NCBI GenBank assembly: GCA_963277665.1
Contig: OY728165.1
Span: forward strand, 1,761,082,772 to 1,761,146,771
Source: Viscum album
Taxonomy: Eukaryota; Streptophyta; Magnoliopsida; Santalales; Viscaceae
Length of the DNA stretch: 64,000 bases
Reading direction: 5' to 3'
The notes under the pieces are model-generated. The model did not search any database and was not told where the DNA came from. It saw only the letters and a program-made list of their open reading frames with translations. Of the stretch, positions 13,148 through 26,979 are shown one piece after another; within the stretch, counting starts at the first letter, position 1; each line of letters starts with the position of its first letter. The position numbers and the translations under genes are program-made.

Positions 13148-16100
13148 ATACCCTATCCCTAGTGATTTTTATTTACAATTGTTTTATTTATGTGAAGGTG
13201 TTTTCAACAAGGACTTCTAGTTAGAGATAATCATAACCATATAGAACATCATCCCAACAATTAATTTAGACAACCCAATTTCAAGGTTCACAATTTATCA
13301 CCATTTAAGAATTCAATTTTTCATTTATAAAAGGTAAAATATATTAATCATGTTCATAAAAAGAATTTGAAACAATGTGATAATTATCCAATAACCCCAC
13401 TCACGTTATGTGAATTCATCATCCACAATCACACAAAAAAATATGTTACATGATTTCCAATTTACTATTTGTTTTCTATAGTATAATTATAAATATATTA
13501 CTTTTAAATTTATGTAACCATCCCATTGGGATCCATAGTAGATATGGGTGAATTTAAGGATTCTATTATGAATGTCAAAACTATATAACTGATGTATTTA
13601 TCTTTTATAAAAAAAACATTTTTAATTTTAAAATGTAATAATGGGATACACTTATATATATATATATAATATAATTTTACAAAAATGGATGTCCGAAAAC
13701 TAGATGAAATGTTTTTTAGTCATATAAACATTAAATACAAGATACATGGTCAAACTTTAATGAATAATAATTTCATGGTGCGTAGAACTATTTCTGTGTC
13801 ATTAAAAAGAAACTAAATTTTCCCTTATTATATTAAACTAATAATCTCATAAAGGTTCATTTCTCATGACTGTGAATAATATGGATTTGTATTTACATTA
13901 AGAACAAAAATCATATGGTATATTTCTGTGTAACCTATCCATAAACTATATTTCATACCATCCTTTCAATTTAATTAAAAAATTAAATGCACACCCCATT
14001 AGATAGTTGAAAATTATATTACTCACATCTATGATATGAGTGACATATTTAATATTTAAGGATGAAAAAATCATGTAATTAAATCATCTATTTTTAAAAA
14101 AATTGACAACAATTTTTTCAACGAAAAGTTTCAAATACTTATCAAATGGATTAAAATTATGAGAAAAAAATAATGGATTAATTCTTATATTTTTTATACT
14201 TTTGAATACTTTATTAATATATATCCCAATAAATATTTAGCCCCATTAATTTTATCAAAACCCATAATCATTTAAGATGACCATAAGACAAACCACACTG
14301 TTTTCCTTCTTGGTTGGAAAAAAGAAAAACACAACCTTCATGAGAATCAATGTAGAAATAATATATTTGATGATCATAATTCCTTAGAAACTATATTTTT
14401 ACTGCAATGTACTATATAAAATTTTTAAATGGAGTTAAAATGATGATTTTTTTGTTATATACATTTATATACCACATAACTCCTCTCTGCTTAGATAATA
14501 ATCATGAAATTATTTATGACATGAGATCAAGATGATTTAATTATTTGGGTTACCGGACAATATGTAAGCATCAATAAGCCTCTTTAATCATAGTTCCAAT
14601 CCATTCTAAATTTTTAACTGATAGAATAAACCGAACAAAATAAATTCATTAATATATTTGTTACATTCATATATTAACTATTTTTATTAAGGAGGAACAT
14701 AACAAATCAACTATATATATATATTAAATATATTTTATAGGGAAATTTTTTATTCTAATTGAAAAACAATATAAAATTTGATTTCAACTAGTTTTATAAT
14801 TATATTATTTTTAAAATGATAAATAATAATCATTTTATTAAATAAAATCTCTTTTTATGGAAAATATTTTACTATAGAATTTAATATATATATATATATA
14901 TATATTTAAATTTAGGGACATAAAAATGTCCAAACCCTCAACTAGATGTTTTTGGATGACATAAAACATATGAATGTAAAGGTGAACTAGTATTAAATAA
15001 ACATAAATAGATAATGGTTCCTTATAGGTCATGCAAAATGTGATAGGTCAAGGGAATGGGAAGATGAGTATTATATTTTGAGGTGGAAGCTTTATTTTGG
15101 ATTTGTAAAATTCCTAAAATCATGATAAGTGGTGCCAAATGTGGAGTAATTTTTACTTGTTGGACTTATTGACCTCAATTATAATATGTGAGGTCATTTA
15201 AACGTTTTATATCATGGAATTTGTGGTCTAGAAAACACTAATATTCTTCAACATGAGTCACAGATCCAACAATATTTTATCTTACCTCCAATGTCCATCC
15301 CACGAAAATTGTAAATCATATATATCATAATAATTTATTTCATCCATTGTTATAAGAAAAATTTACATCACACTAATTGAAGCTATATATACATTAAAAT
15401 TACTCTCATCCGTTGATATAACCTCCATAATAGAATAATTCATTCTCAAACATTTGATATAGCCTTTATCTATCTTCAATGTGTTATTATCTCCCAAATT
15501 AATTTCCCTATCATCTTTTAATGAATAGAAATATTGAATTACTATAAATTATATAACACAACCAATGAAATTAATTATATAAAATTTCTCAATCAATTAA
15601 TATATAATTCTATAATATTAATTTTTTAACCATATCTATAAATTATTTAATGGTATTACCATATACCATCGACAATGAAATTGATGTATGTATAATTTAG
15701 GAAGTGATTAATAAAGTAATATAATTATTGTGATGTTCGATTATGTAGAGTGATCCAAACACTAGACTAAACATGATGATATATTCCAAAAAAATTCACA
15801 TATTCTTGTTGAAGCATTCATTACATATAAAAAATTACATAATCCCAATAGAAGTAGTCAATGTCTAGACCACTAACCCAAAAATTAATTTCCCAACATT
15901 TTATATTACCTTCTAAATTATTATGTGTTTTAATATATATTTTGATTAGTTTTAAGTATGAACAACTCATTTCTCTCTCTTCTTCCACTTTAATCTTATT
16001 TCCCCCTATCTTGACACATCATTCGTGGTATTATCAATAAAGAACCACATGTTTTTTCCTAAAAGGGTTTAATGTCCTTCTAAAATCTCTATTAGAAATT

Positions 16101-19100
16101 ACTAATATTATTTGTCCATTTTTAAAGCAATAGTGCATCTGAATGCAGTTTCTATTGATATTATACACCTTCCGTGGAATTATTATGGATTCAAATATCC
16201 TATAATTTTTTTCCAACTTATCTTTATTCTTCTAGTATATGTTGTAAGGATGTTGACTAAACCATTATCAATGATCAATTAGATTAGGTTAATGGTACTA
16301 TCATGCCATATAAATAGTATGATCATTATCCCCACTATAGATATAATGGCACATGGTAATATTTGTGTTTCCTGAATGATAACTATGATTTATAATTTAT
16401 CAATAGGATTGTAAATAATAAATGATATTGAGAGAAAATTCAAATTTATTTCATATAGTTAAAAAAGATAGTGATGAAGCCTAGGTAGGTGAAGCAACTA
16501 ATTAATTCATTTTACCCTAAATATTTTTATTCAATTCTTCATTAATTTCATATTTGTTCACATTACACAGAATTACCCCACCTAATTATAATTTTTCATT
16601 GATAATATTATAAATATATTGACAATAAATAAAAAATAAATGGTACAATTAATATAACCTGAAGAACATCATGACACAAATATGGTCTACTCCGTAGTTG
16701 TATTCTTCTGGGTCCTTCCTCGAAAATTACAAATACTTCCACACCACTATTATAGGTAATTAACATTACTATATATTTGTAATAAAAATATAAGGGTTAG
16801 GGGAAATTATTTTCTTTTTCGGATTTACATGTATTTAATTTAATTTTTTATTTTCGTGTGTTTGTTTTCGGGATCATTACACATAAAAATTGGCAATGTC
16901 AATTTTAATACAAAAGTAATTTAGGAGATAAAATAATATTTTTATTGAAGAAAATGATTAAAATAAATATTTCTTTGAAATATTTTTAAGATTTTTTTAT
17001 CTAATCTTTTATTGTTGTCATAGGAATTCTAGAAATCAACAACTCATTAATGACTATACAATATTATTTTCACCAAATTAATTTGTACTACTAAAAAATT
17101 CATCAAACTCAATGATTATTCTAATATTGTGGGAAATCTTATGGTGTTTATCACCATGAACATTTTTTTTATATTGCATAAAAATTTTATGAGAATAATT
17201 AAATATGATCAGGTGATTGATGTAAATTATTCTAATTGAATCCTACATTTGTAAAATTATGACCAAACCATTAAATACATATTAGATTTACATAGAACCC
17301 TGAATAACCATATTTGTTAGCCACATTATAATATAATTTTCCCAACATACAATCACTCCATTTTCTATTATATTATTTTTGTAAAAAAGTATTATTTGGG
17401 AATCAAGTTACCTCGTTTGTTATATTTGGGATTGGGTACATTCTATACCAATGTTAGGTGAAGTTAGAAATTAATGAAAGGAACAAAAACCATTTGTATC
17501 TTTCCTTGTTATTTATTCCCTCTTGAATAATGTAAAGTATAAAGGGAGGGAAAAATATAGAGTGGGTGTTGAATATATCATTATACTCATTTTTACTGCA
17601 TATTACAGTTTATGTAATGATATATAATATAGTTGAAATATGTTCAATGTTTTAATTTTAATTAAATATATCTATTATAAAATAATATATATATATATAT
17701 ATATGAAATAAAATGTAGGAAGAATTTGTGGGTCTATTGTGGGAAAACATTACCATGTTGGGTGAATTGTTGATGGTATACCTGAGTTAAGAATATTCAT
17801 TAAATTTTCCATGATTAATCAGCAATTGGATATAATGATAAAGCCATCATCATTGAGTGCTTATTATTTTCAAAATAACTCACAAACAATAATATAGATT
17901 TAGCGCAACCTTCATTGCTTCAAATATAGATTTTCAATATTTACCAAAGGCTATGTTTTGACACATAGAATTATGGGATAACATCAATATTTCCTATATT
18001 TTACACATTAGAGTCAGGTAAACATTTTAAATTTTATGTAGATTTTGACAATTTTCATCAAATATTTATTGATATAATAAATTTAATCTGACTAAATAAA
18101 AATAAAGGAAAAATTTATTTCACAAATAAGGAATTATGAATAACAATGTTAAATGAATCCTATAAAATTATCTCAAATTATTTAATTTATGGGCATTATT
18201 ATCAATATATAGTAATTTATTGGCATGGTAAGGATTAAATTTTAATGAGTGATAACGGAGTAAATTTTCCAATTTTCACACAGTAATTAATTGCTAAAAT
18301 ATTTTTAAATTTTACATAACTAATCAATTAACAATATATTTCTTACAGTAGAATAAATTATGTGTCTAATATAAATATCATAAAACGAAGACATTAAGGC
18401 ATCAATTATATTTTTATGGATAAAATAAAAATGCGTTGTATTTTGATATGGTAGTTTCTGTGGATAATAATCATGAAGATAATATTTCAAAGAAGGAAAA
18501 TATATATTTATTTTTGATATGGATAAAATTACACTTCGCCCAAACAATTTCAATATATAACCATATACACCACTTAAAGATAATATCAATGTAGTCTTTG
18601 AAAAGAAATTAAATGGATATCGGTTGATGGTATATAGAAACATGGTTGGATCATATGTGAATATTCATGGTTAGATCATTTATAGGACATGCATAGGCTT
18701 GAGAATTGTAGATCTAGGGTGTAGTATATAGTATGGTTCATAATTTTTATGTCATCACCTAACAGTAGTAGAGACCCCACCTGGGCCGAATATGAGAATA
18801 ATATTGAACCCTATTTCAAATATTAAATATTTCCTAGGATATAGAATATAACAGATGGTATAAAACATGAAAATAACAAGAAATGCCCTCACATATCACC
18901 TAATGATTATAAGAAATACACTAATAAATTCCATAATATTATATATAACTAATATCCCATAACAAACCAAAATAAATGAAATTTTATATCATACAAGTCA
19001 CCCAAATCAACACCAAAATAAAACTACAACAGAATCCATGCAACCCACTATTGTATTATCTACAAAACAATGGTTTGGATCAATATTAAAACACTATCTA

Positions 19101-19839
19101 GAGAACTGATAATTGTATATATATATATATATATATATTTGTTTGTGTGTGATAATATATGTATAATCATTATTACCTTTATTAATACATAGATGAAAAT
19201 TTGAAAGAACCATATGGATTCATCATTGAATAAAAATATCAACCTTGTAAATCATATTGTAAAAACTACTGCATATCCTCACCATGGATCACCCACCAAA
19301 TATCGAATAAAACTATAATAAAATAATACAATATAATATAGTTAGAGGGTACATCGAACAACTTCCTCGAAGGTTTGTATCTCTTAAACCCCAATAGTAA
19401 ATGTTTGTGTAGTACAATAACATCCATATCCTACTAATATTACCCATCATGAATCTCCTGATGTGGGATATACTATAACAATATCATCCATAATCCGTGA
19501 AAGGACCGAAAAACTCATTGGCCCCACTATCGACCAATACATTAAAATAATCATATATATATATACATTATATACAGATAGCAGCAACAAAATATATAAT
19601 CATATTATTATGTGTTCTTGAATATAATGTTCATTATCTCTTCCTCCAAATATTTGGTTTTGTATTTTATTCGTATCCACTTTTTGGCCAAGTGGGAACC
19701 ACACAATTTTAAATAACTGATTCAAACACAAAAAAAAAACACTAGACAGACTTCAAAAAAGTCAAAAGAATTTCGGAATAAACCAAATTCAAAATTCATA
19801 AGGAAAGAGGCTCGCAAATGCCTCGGGCCACATGATCTG
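13148..19839. other. A+T-rich spacer, no gene seen
   Basis: No recognisable protein, RNA gene or LTR. The open frames here (for example 18320-18643 on the minus strand) are biased A+T translations with no motif. TA microsatellites occur near 14883-14906, 17687-17704 and 19116-19138. A 7-bp hairpin (GACCTCA and TGAGGTC, 15171-15195) is the only structure noticed. Confidence 0.55.
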
Positions 19840-20680
19840 TCAGAATCAACATTCCATCGTCTCGGGCCTCAGACCTTGACGCACCCAACCAACCTTCCTC
19901 ATCGAATGCACCATCGAGAACCTCCCACCGGAGACCGTCCACCTCGATGCCGAAACCACTGCATCTATGCCCGCAAAAGTAACATCTTCATTGACACCAA
20001 AATCATCTTCAACCATCACCAACCAAATCATGGAACCTGTCGTCGCTTCACCCTTGTCATCACCATTGATGTCGACACCAACGCCACACCAGAAATGAAA
20101 ATACACTATCCAGGATAACATTACCAATCGAGAATGAAACAAGCAGTCGCAAAATACCACAAAAACTCCATCGGTAGCTAAAAGTAGAATAACCAAGAAT
20201 ATCTGACATACCAGTAATCGACATCAAATGAACATACCAACTTTGGTCACACCTGGAGCCCCCACTTCAACCTCACCACAAATCCCAAAACATCAATGAT
20301 TCCACCGCACATAATGCGACTACCAAAGGCACAGAGGAACTTGAGGGCAGAGCACGAATATGAATGTAGGGTTCCAAACATCGCCATCACCGACGAAGCA
20401 GAAAACCAAAAGTGAACCGACTCCGGTAATGCCAGGAAATCCATCGTCTACCGAACCACATACCCAATGTCGCTTGGTAACAACCAAACTTGTTCCGTCT
20501 TGGAGAGGCTTAGAGGAAACTGAGGTAAGAGAAGGGTTATGGCGGATGAGGGCTTCCACATGACAAAACCTTCGATGGGAAGACCGAAAGAACCACGGGA
20601 GGAGAACCATAGTAGCGAGCATCAGAGAGGAGAAGAAGAAAGAAGTGGGATAACACCTTGAACACAAATCATACATTCAT
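19840..20680. other. G+C-richer island of unknown origin
   Basis: Composition changes abruptly from very A+T-rich flanks to a much more balanced stretch with many CpG sites. Both strands hold short open frames, the longest being 20676-20320 and 20196-19846 on the minus strand and 19876-20118 and 20360-20563 on the plus strand. I recognise no domain in any. The minus strand reads T+G-rich with a pyrimidine-rich start, a texture seen in plant LINE leaders and in exon fragments captured by transposons. A run of ten A lies just outside at about 19730. It could be a gene fragment, a LINE leader or an unfamiliar repeat; the sequence alone does not decide. Confidence 0.4.
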
Positions 20681-22950
20681 TAATACGATTTTCTATTTTA
20701 CATTGTGTTTGTAAGATATCACAATAATATGCCTAATATAATACACTCCAATAAAATCCAAAAAAATGATCATATGAGGACCATATTATCATATCATAAA
20801 ACATCCCCATATTCTCATAACATATATTTATCCACAAAATCCCCCATTGGATCACCAACCAATACACATTACTACAAAATACTACCATAATAAGGTCTAT
20901 ATTTTCCTAATTTAATCATATATATTATCAATTATATATTAATTGTTTCCAATCAATATTATATTTGTTTTGTGTTGAAATTAAATTTTTATTAACAACC
21001 TTTTATTTATCCATCATTTAATTTTATTTCTAAACATTACCTATTCAGTTCAAGAAATAAATTATTAACATCAACCAACAATCTATTCAATTCCAAACCT
21101 CTCAAATTTACATCATTATATTAATAGTAAAATATTCCATAATCACTATGAAATTTTATTTCCATTTTAATGTCACAAAACCATTCCTTTAAAACATACC
21201 AACCCATATATTTTAAACATTCTCATCCACACCATAATTCTACTACCATTACCAAATGATGTTTTTTCAAATATATAAAGGAAGATGCATTTCAACTATA
21301 TTATACTCACCAATGATATGAAAAAAACAAAAATTTATTATCACACTCTTACACATCACATTAGTTGAATGGAACCCCCCATCAATAAGATATAGTAAAA
21401 TAATCTTTCTATCACATTAACCGACCTCGTTTTTATCATTAATTAAGAAAATTTAGTCATTATCAACATGAATTTAATCAGTGAAAACTCACTTATTTCC
21501 TAAAAATAGTTAATTAACATGTTAATATAGCCATTTTATTAAATATGATCCTAAAAAAATAAAAAAATATCAATGTATTTAATAATTTATAGTAATAATA
21601 ATCAAACTTTTAAAATCAATTAAAATGAATAGAAAATGTAAACACATGTATATAACCACCAATGCATAAATTTATTTATTTTTTCTATTCATTATATTCT
21701 TTAAAAAAATCCATGTTACCCACACATTGAATAAATATTCTAGTTAATTGATTTGATGCATATAAATATGAGATATTATGAACTACTAACCCCATAATAA
21801 TCATCAAAATAAGAGGGAAAATTCATGACATTGGGGGATATGATAGATAGACTATGATCTCACACAAGTGTCTTAAAAAAAGAGAGTAACCTTAATTTTC
21901 TATTAGCAACAGGGAATAACATCCCTCAATTCAACAATAACTTTATTCTGTATACTCTGAACAATTGATAACAATGTGAGGTAAAAGAAGTATAATAGGA
22001 TAATGTAACATCATATAAAAAGAAAATAGTCTCTTGAAGGAAACAACCAACTCATATAATATATAACTAAATGGTCTTGAATGGTAAACACCATCTTTCA
22101 TTTGAATCAAGAAATTTGATTGGAGGTAATTTTATTTTGGATAGGATTATGGATTTGTGTATGTATTGAGAACATTAGTGTCATAAATTTATATGACACG
22201 ATTATTCAATAATTAATAAATTACCTAGAACCTCTAGAATATGTTTTCTGAATCATATTATCTATATTTTTGACATAAATTTCAAAATCTCTATCAATTT
22301 TAAATACTTTATGAATGATAATGGGTTGGGTAGTTACAATGGTCACTATGGTATGATTTCACTAAAAAATAAAGCTAGAAATCTAGGAATCCAGATTTTG
22401 AGAATTATTCCCTTGTTAAATTCTTATTCATAAAACCCCCAGAAAACTCCAGATGAAGAATCTCATAGAAAATAAAAATTTCCATGAAATATTGAGGGAA
22501 ATAAGAAGGGAAATTATGAAGAAAAATTTCAGTACCATAAGTGTCATCATGTTATCCATATAACCCCCACATGAAATATTATCCCATATTTATTTACCAT
22601 AACTCCCCAACAAAACCCTTCATACCATAGACCCTCCCCTACAAAATGACTCACCCAATTTGGATTCACTATTTTGTAAATCTATCCATTCATGTATAGT
22701 CCATCATGGAACAACCAAACCCGATCTCATGTTGTAAAATGACATCTCTATATCCACTAATATTCAATTAAATATATATTTGATCATTCAACACATAGAT
22801 TGTACAATATAACATGAAATATATGCCTCATAAATTATATCAAAAAAATCTTAATTAATTTTCAGTCTGGAGAAACAAAAACAATATAATAAATTATCTA
22901 AAAAATTCTAATACTAATGGCCCCAAATCAGGATAGACATGATATTATGG
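20681..22950. other. A+T-rich spacer, nothing recognised
   Basis: No coding similarity or repeat structure could be supported on either strand between the island and the LINE relic. Any LINE sequence upstream of the RT fragment would be expected here but is not visible. Confidence 0.5.
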
Positions 22951-22959
22951 GTATCTCAC

Positions 22960-24760
22960 ACTTGATGTTTGTAGAAAATATTATTTGGTTTATTAATGTC
23001 AGTAGGAGAGTAGTGAATGGTATCAATGAGATTCAAGGGGTGTATTTTAAATGGAGTGGGTAGGTGTGTAAAAGGATTGAAAGCCTATATTATGATTCTA
23101 AGAAATACTCAGACATGAGGGCTAGGACAGTAGATGGCACATTGAATATGAGGAGAGATTACTTTCCCATGGATTATCTCAGAGCGCTGGTTAGTCCTAA
23201 CTCCCTTCACATTCATCATTTTGATATGAATCTGGGAAACATTATGGGGTGAATATTTAATTAGGAAAATAGGTTTTAGTCATTTAGATAGCACATTACT
23301 CTAGTAAATATTGTTGTTGTTTCTATCCCCATGCATCTACTATCCACCTTGAAGGCTCCAAAAAGTATGATTTATAGCATGGAAAAGATAGTGGCATCCT
23401 TTATATGGGATTTTAATATGGAAGGTATTCTCTACGGGGCCACATGGAAGCATCTAGTATGATCAATAGATGAAGGGGGCCTCAATCTGTGGAGTGTTTC
23501 TTCGACATTACAAGTGATGCATGCTAAACATGCATGATTGGAAATGTAAGGACAAATTCTTCAGTGAATGATTTTGAAAGATAAATATGTATTATATGAG
23601 GCAGTACAGAGATATTGGACATATATTATATGAATGTTAATCATATGTATGAAGAGGTTTTGCGCCTTAATCTGGGTTGCTGGTGGGGAGAGGATATGTG
23701 AACGTCTAGCATCAGTATTGGGGGAGGTGGTCTGTCATTTCCAGGTTTCCCTACAACAAATATTTATTTTTGAGATGCGTGTGGACATATAGGTTTTCTT
23801 TAAACCATGAATGATGATAATATATGCACATCCTTCAATGATATTTTACTTAATGAGGATTTGGAAAGACTCATCTTCATAGACTCTACATCAGGTGTGC
23901 TCTCTATTAAGGCATGTGATAATGTTTGGAGGGACCCAAATATTGATGACATGTGCGGGGATATATTAGGGTGAATGGGGGATTCCACCATGTTTATATT
24001 CCCTCTGTTGTGTGTGAGGAATGACAGGATTCCCACTGATGATAAAATATAATGCATGGGAATGACAATGGAATTCAGATGCTAGTGTTTAAAAAATTAA
24101 GAAAAAGAAATAATGGAGCATATATTCTTTGACAATGGAGGGGATCGCTGCACATGAATGTGGTATGAGGCTTTCTCAGTGTGGAATAATCACGTATCGG
24201 TGAAGGAGAACATTCTCAGTTAGTGTTTTAGTAGAACTTACTAGCATGATCCTGATACGAATGGTTGGGCTATCATCCTAGTGAAAAAATGTAGGATTAT
24301 TAAGAATTTTATGAATAACGCTCTCAATAAGAGTATCATCAGAACTAGAACCATCATCCACATCAAAGTGAAGAACACCTTGAAGGACTAGGTTAGAGTG
24401 TGTATAGAATTCAAAGGAGCTCTATCTGTTAGGCCTCTCGTCCTAGTTGTGTCGAACGAGACATGGAGGATGTGACATAGGAATTGGGTACGTTAATACC
24501 CCCTTAGAAGTGTGTTCAATATCAACCTGAGAAAGACCCTCTTGAGGGGGATATGAGAGGTGGATATGTTATTAGGGACCGTAGGGGGTTTTTTTTCATA
24601 GCATTCTAGGATTTTTATTGTATAGGTGATGCTCATAAGGCCGAGGAAAGGGAAATAGTTATATGGTTGGACTTAAGTGAGAAAATACAAATTAGGATGA
24701 TGGTATTGGAAAAAATTCCATGATCCTCTACATGGAACTATTAGGAAGTGGATGTTTTCC
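22960..24760 (+). pseudogene. LINE (L1-like) ORF2 C-terminal relic
   Basis: A plus-strand, multiply broken piece of a plant L1-type LINE ORF2. In order: MRRDYFPMDYLRAL then HHFDMNLG near 23148-23240, matching the end of the RT where plant LINEs read LPxxYLGxPL; SIPMHLLSTLKAPKSMI near 23320-23370; MEKIVASFIWDFN near 23380; then W.HLV..IDEGGLNLWS near 23447-23490, matching the conserved EGGLGLR segment. A decayed zinc-finger region with EHIFFDN then MWYEAFSVWNNHVS follows near 24116-24200. GGYVIRDRRGFFF near 24555-24595 fits the GGxIRDxxG start of the RNase H found at the C-terminus of some plant LINEs. Endonuclease, most of RT and ORF1 are absent, as expected for 5'-truncated copies. Confidence 0.75.
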
Positions 24761-26979
24761 CTAGAGCATTGAATATTATATTGGCATGTGTAAACAGTTA
24801 ATGCATTCCTACTAAGAGATCACTCACACATGGTGATAGGGGAATAAGGTGGAAGAATTCTTGGTATCTCATGCTTTCCCAAAACAAAATGTATCCATAT
24901 TCCTTATGTTATGATATTTTCTTTTTCGATGCATCAACATAGTTATTAGTGATTCTTTAGAGCTCGCATAATTCCGATATCCATGAGGTACATTTTGTTT
25001 GTTGTGTACTATGTGTCTCCAAAAACAATAACAATTATTATGTCGAATTATATAAAATAAAAATTCTCATTCAAATAATAATTTCAAGAATATAATCAGG
25101 TTGACCAAACATAAATATTAGTCTCATTCATTATATAAATAATCCTCGATGAAACTCATCATAAAGAGTGTGAATATAGTACTAATGATATCATGAGCAT
25201 TTTTTGTTACCAACCATTAATCCAATAGTCCCATTCCAAGGAAATAACTCATCTTCACAACAACATCTCTCAATTATCCATATTATTGATCAAACACTCC
25301 ATGTACATCATGTAATCCTCTACATCAAACACTCGATAATAAATGAAATGTGATCCATCCTAATGATACTAATAATATTGAGATACATTAACAACATGGT
25401 AGATATTTGTATTACTATAGAGGGAGTAGTAAAAATAACTCACCTCAATGTACATCCTTTTAACCACAATGGTGATATGGAATTGTCGAGAAATAGTATT
25501 CTTATAGAAAATATTTTGATTAGAATAATGTGGATAAACATTTTGGAATACATTATCAGCAAACCCGAACTCCATTGGTGTCTTTATCGAATAATAATTA
25601 GAATAACAGAAGTTTAATACTACCATCTTCTAATGTAATATCCATTGAACTTTCTATATTATGGCATACACGACATCTTGTCCAATGATTTCTAATTACC
25701 TTTCCTTGATCTATCACTATGGAGAACTGTATGTCCCCCAATGAATTTCATAAAATAGAACCCTTACAATTGAATAGTCATAAGTGTTGTTATAGTCAAT
25801 CTTATCCAAACTTATGTTTTTCTTTCACAATAAACAGCAATATACTATGAAGGACACATTATAACGTTTTATATCTATATAATATACCTCATATAACTAT
25901 ATATCAATGGAAGATATGATGCTCTATTTTCAAGATGGAAAAAAAAGTATTTTAAATCCCTCTCTAAACCATGTTTGATAATGTTATTCGACATTTAAAA
26001 TCCAAAAAACTACCTTCCATTTACAGTGTGGGTTATTAATTTACCATGACAAACCATTATGAATATGATCATATAGCATTACCTAATAGAATTTCCAACA
26101 TCAGGATATAAAATTTAAAACTAATATACTTAAAATTGGACAAAAATTATATATACATATTGAAAATAAAATATTTGATAAATTGAGAATTACTTTCAAA
26201 TATTAACTATATAATTCATAGTCAAAAGAATATTGAATTTACAATTGAATTATTAATAAGTATTGAAAAAAATATAATACAAATAATCCACTAATAAAAA
26301 CCTATGAATATAAATATGGAAAATATGATCCTAAATAACATGTACCTTTTAGCCATCCCATTGATAATACTTCACAATAACAATAACTTATGATAGATCT
26401 ATCATCAGAATGAGTTTACTTCTACAAAAATCATCCTAATCAATAGGATTAATAGTTTCATGATCATATATAACTCTTCAAGATTCACTAGATTAATTTA
26501 TTAAAAACCCTCCTCAGTTTATACTCAATTAATAACCATCTATGTCGCATTTTCATATGGTTTGGGTCATATCAATGTCACAGTCTTGTAATAACTCAAT
26601 GCACTACCATTAATTCATTTTTAGATCCCAATATGGGATAATACACCTCATGGTCGTCTGATCAATGAAGACCACAATGATCTCAGTAACAATGTAATTT
26701 CACTAATATTTTAAGTATATTACCACAGTAACTGACTTGTGATCATGGGGAAAATATTTATACATATAGAAAGATAACCTCATTGAAAAAATGAGATCAT
26801 TACTATGAACTATAAACAAACTCAAACCAAATCAATAAATTAAGTGTTATATATATACTTTAACAATGCTACCCTAATTCGAACAAAATAATGACAGCAA
26901 TGAGAAAATTCTCATTTAGAAAGTTGAGGTCATTATCTTATAGATCAGATTATATGAAAGTTTGACCATTTATGGAAAC
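24761..26979. other. A+T-rich spacer, nothing recognised
   Basis: No coding motif, poly(A) end for the LINE or repeat boundary could be placed with confidence. It ends at the start of the G3 5' LTR; the five bases before it (GAAAC, 26975-26979) would be one half of the G3 target duplication, whose partner lies outside the window. Confidence 0.45.

Noticed and set aside
15171..15195. 7-bp hairpin GACCTCA/TGAGGTC
   Set aside because: A single occurrence with no repeat partner or neighbouring signal; expected by chance in a window this long.
18320..18643. 107-codon minus-strand open frame
   Set aside because: It is an A+T-driven run rich in I, Y, F and L with no motif, no neighbour context and no sign of selection.
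19846..20676. Two-exon host gene on the minus strand
   Set aside because: The open frames lie in different phases, no splice-site pair joins them convincingly and no domain is recognised. I report the stretch as an unidentified island.
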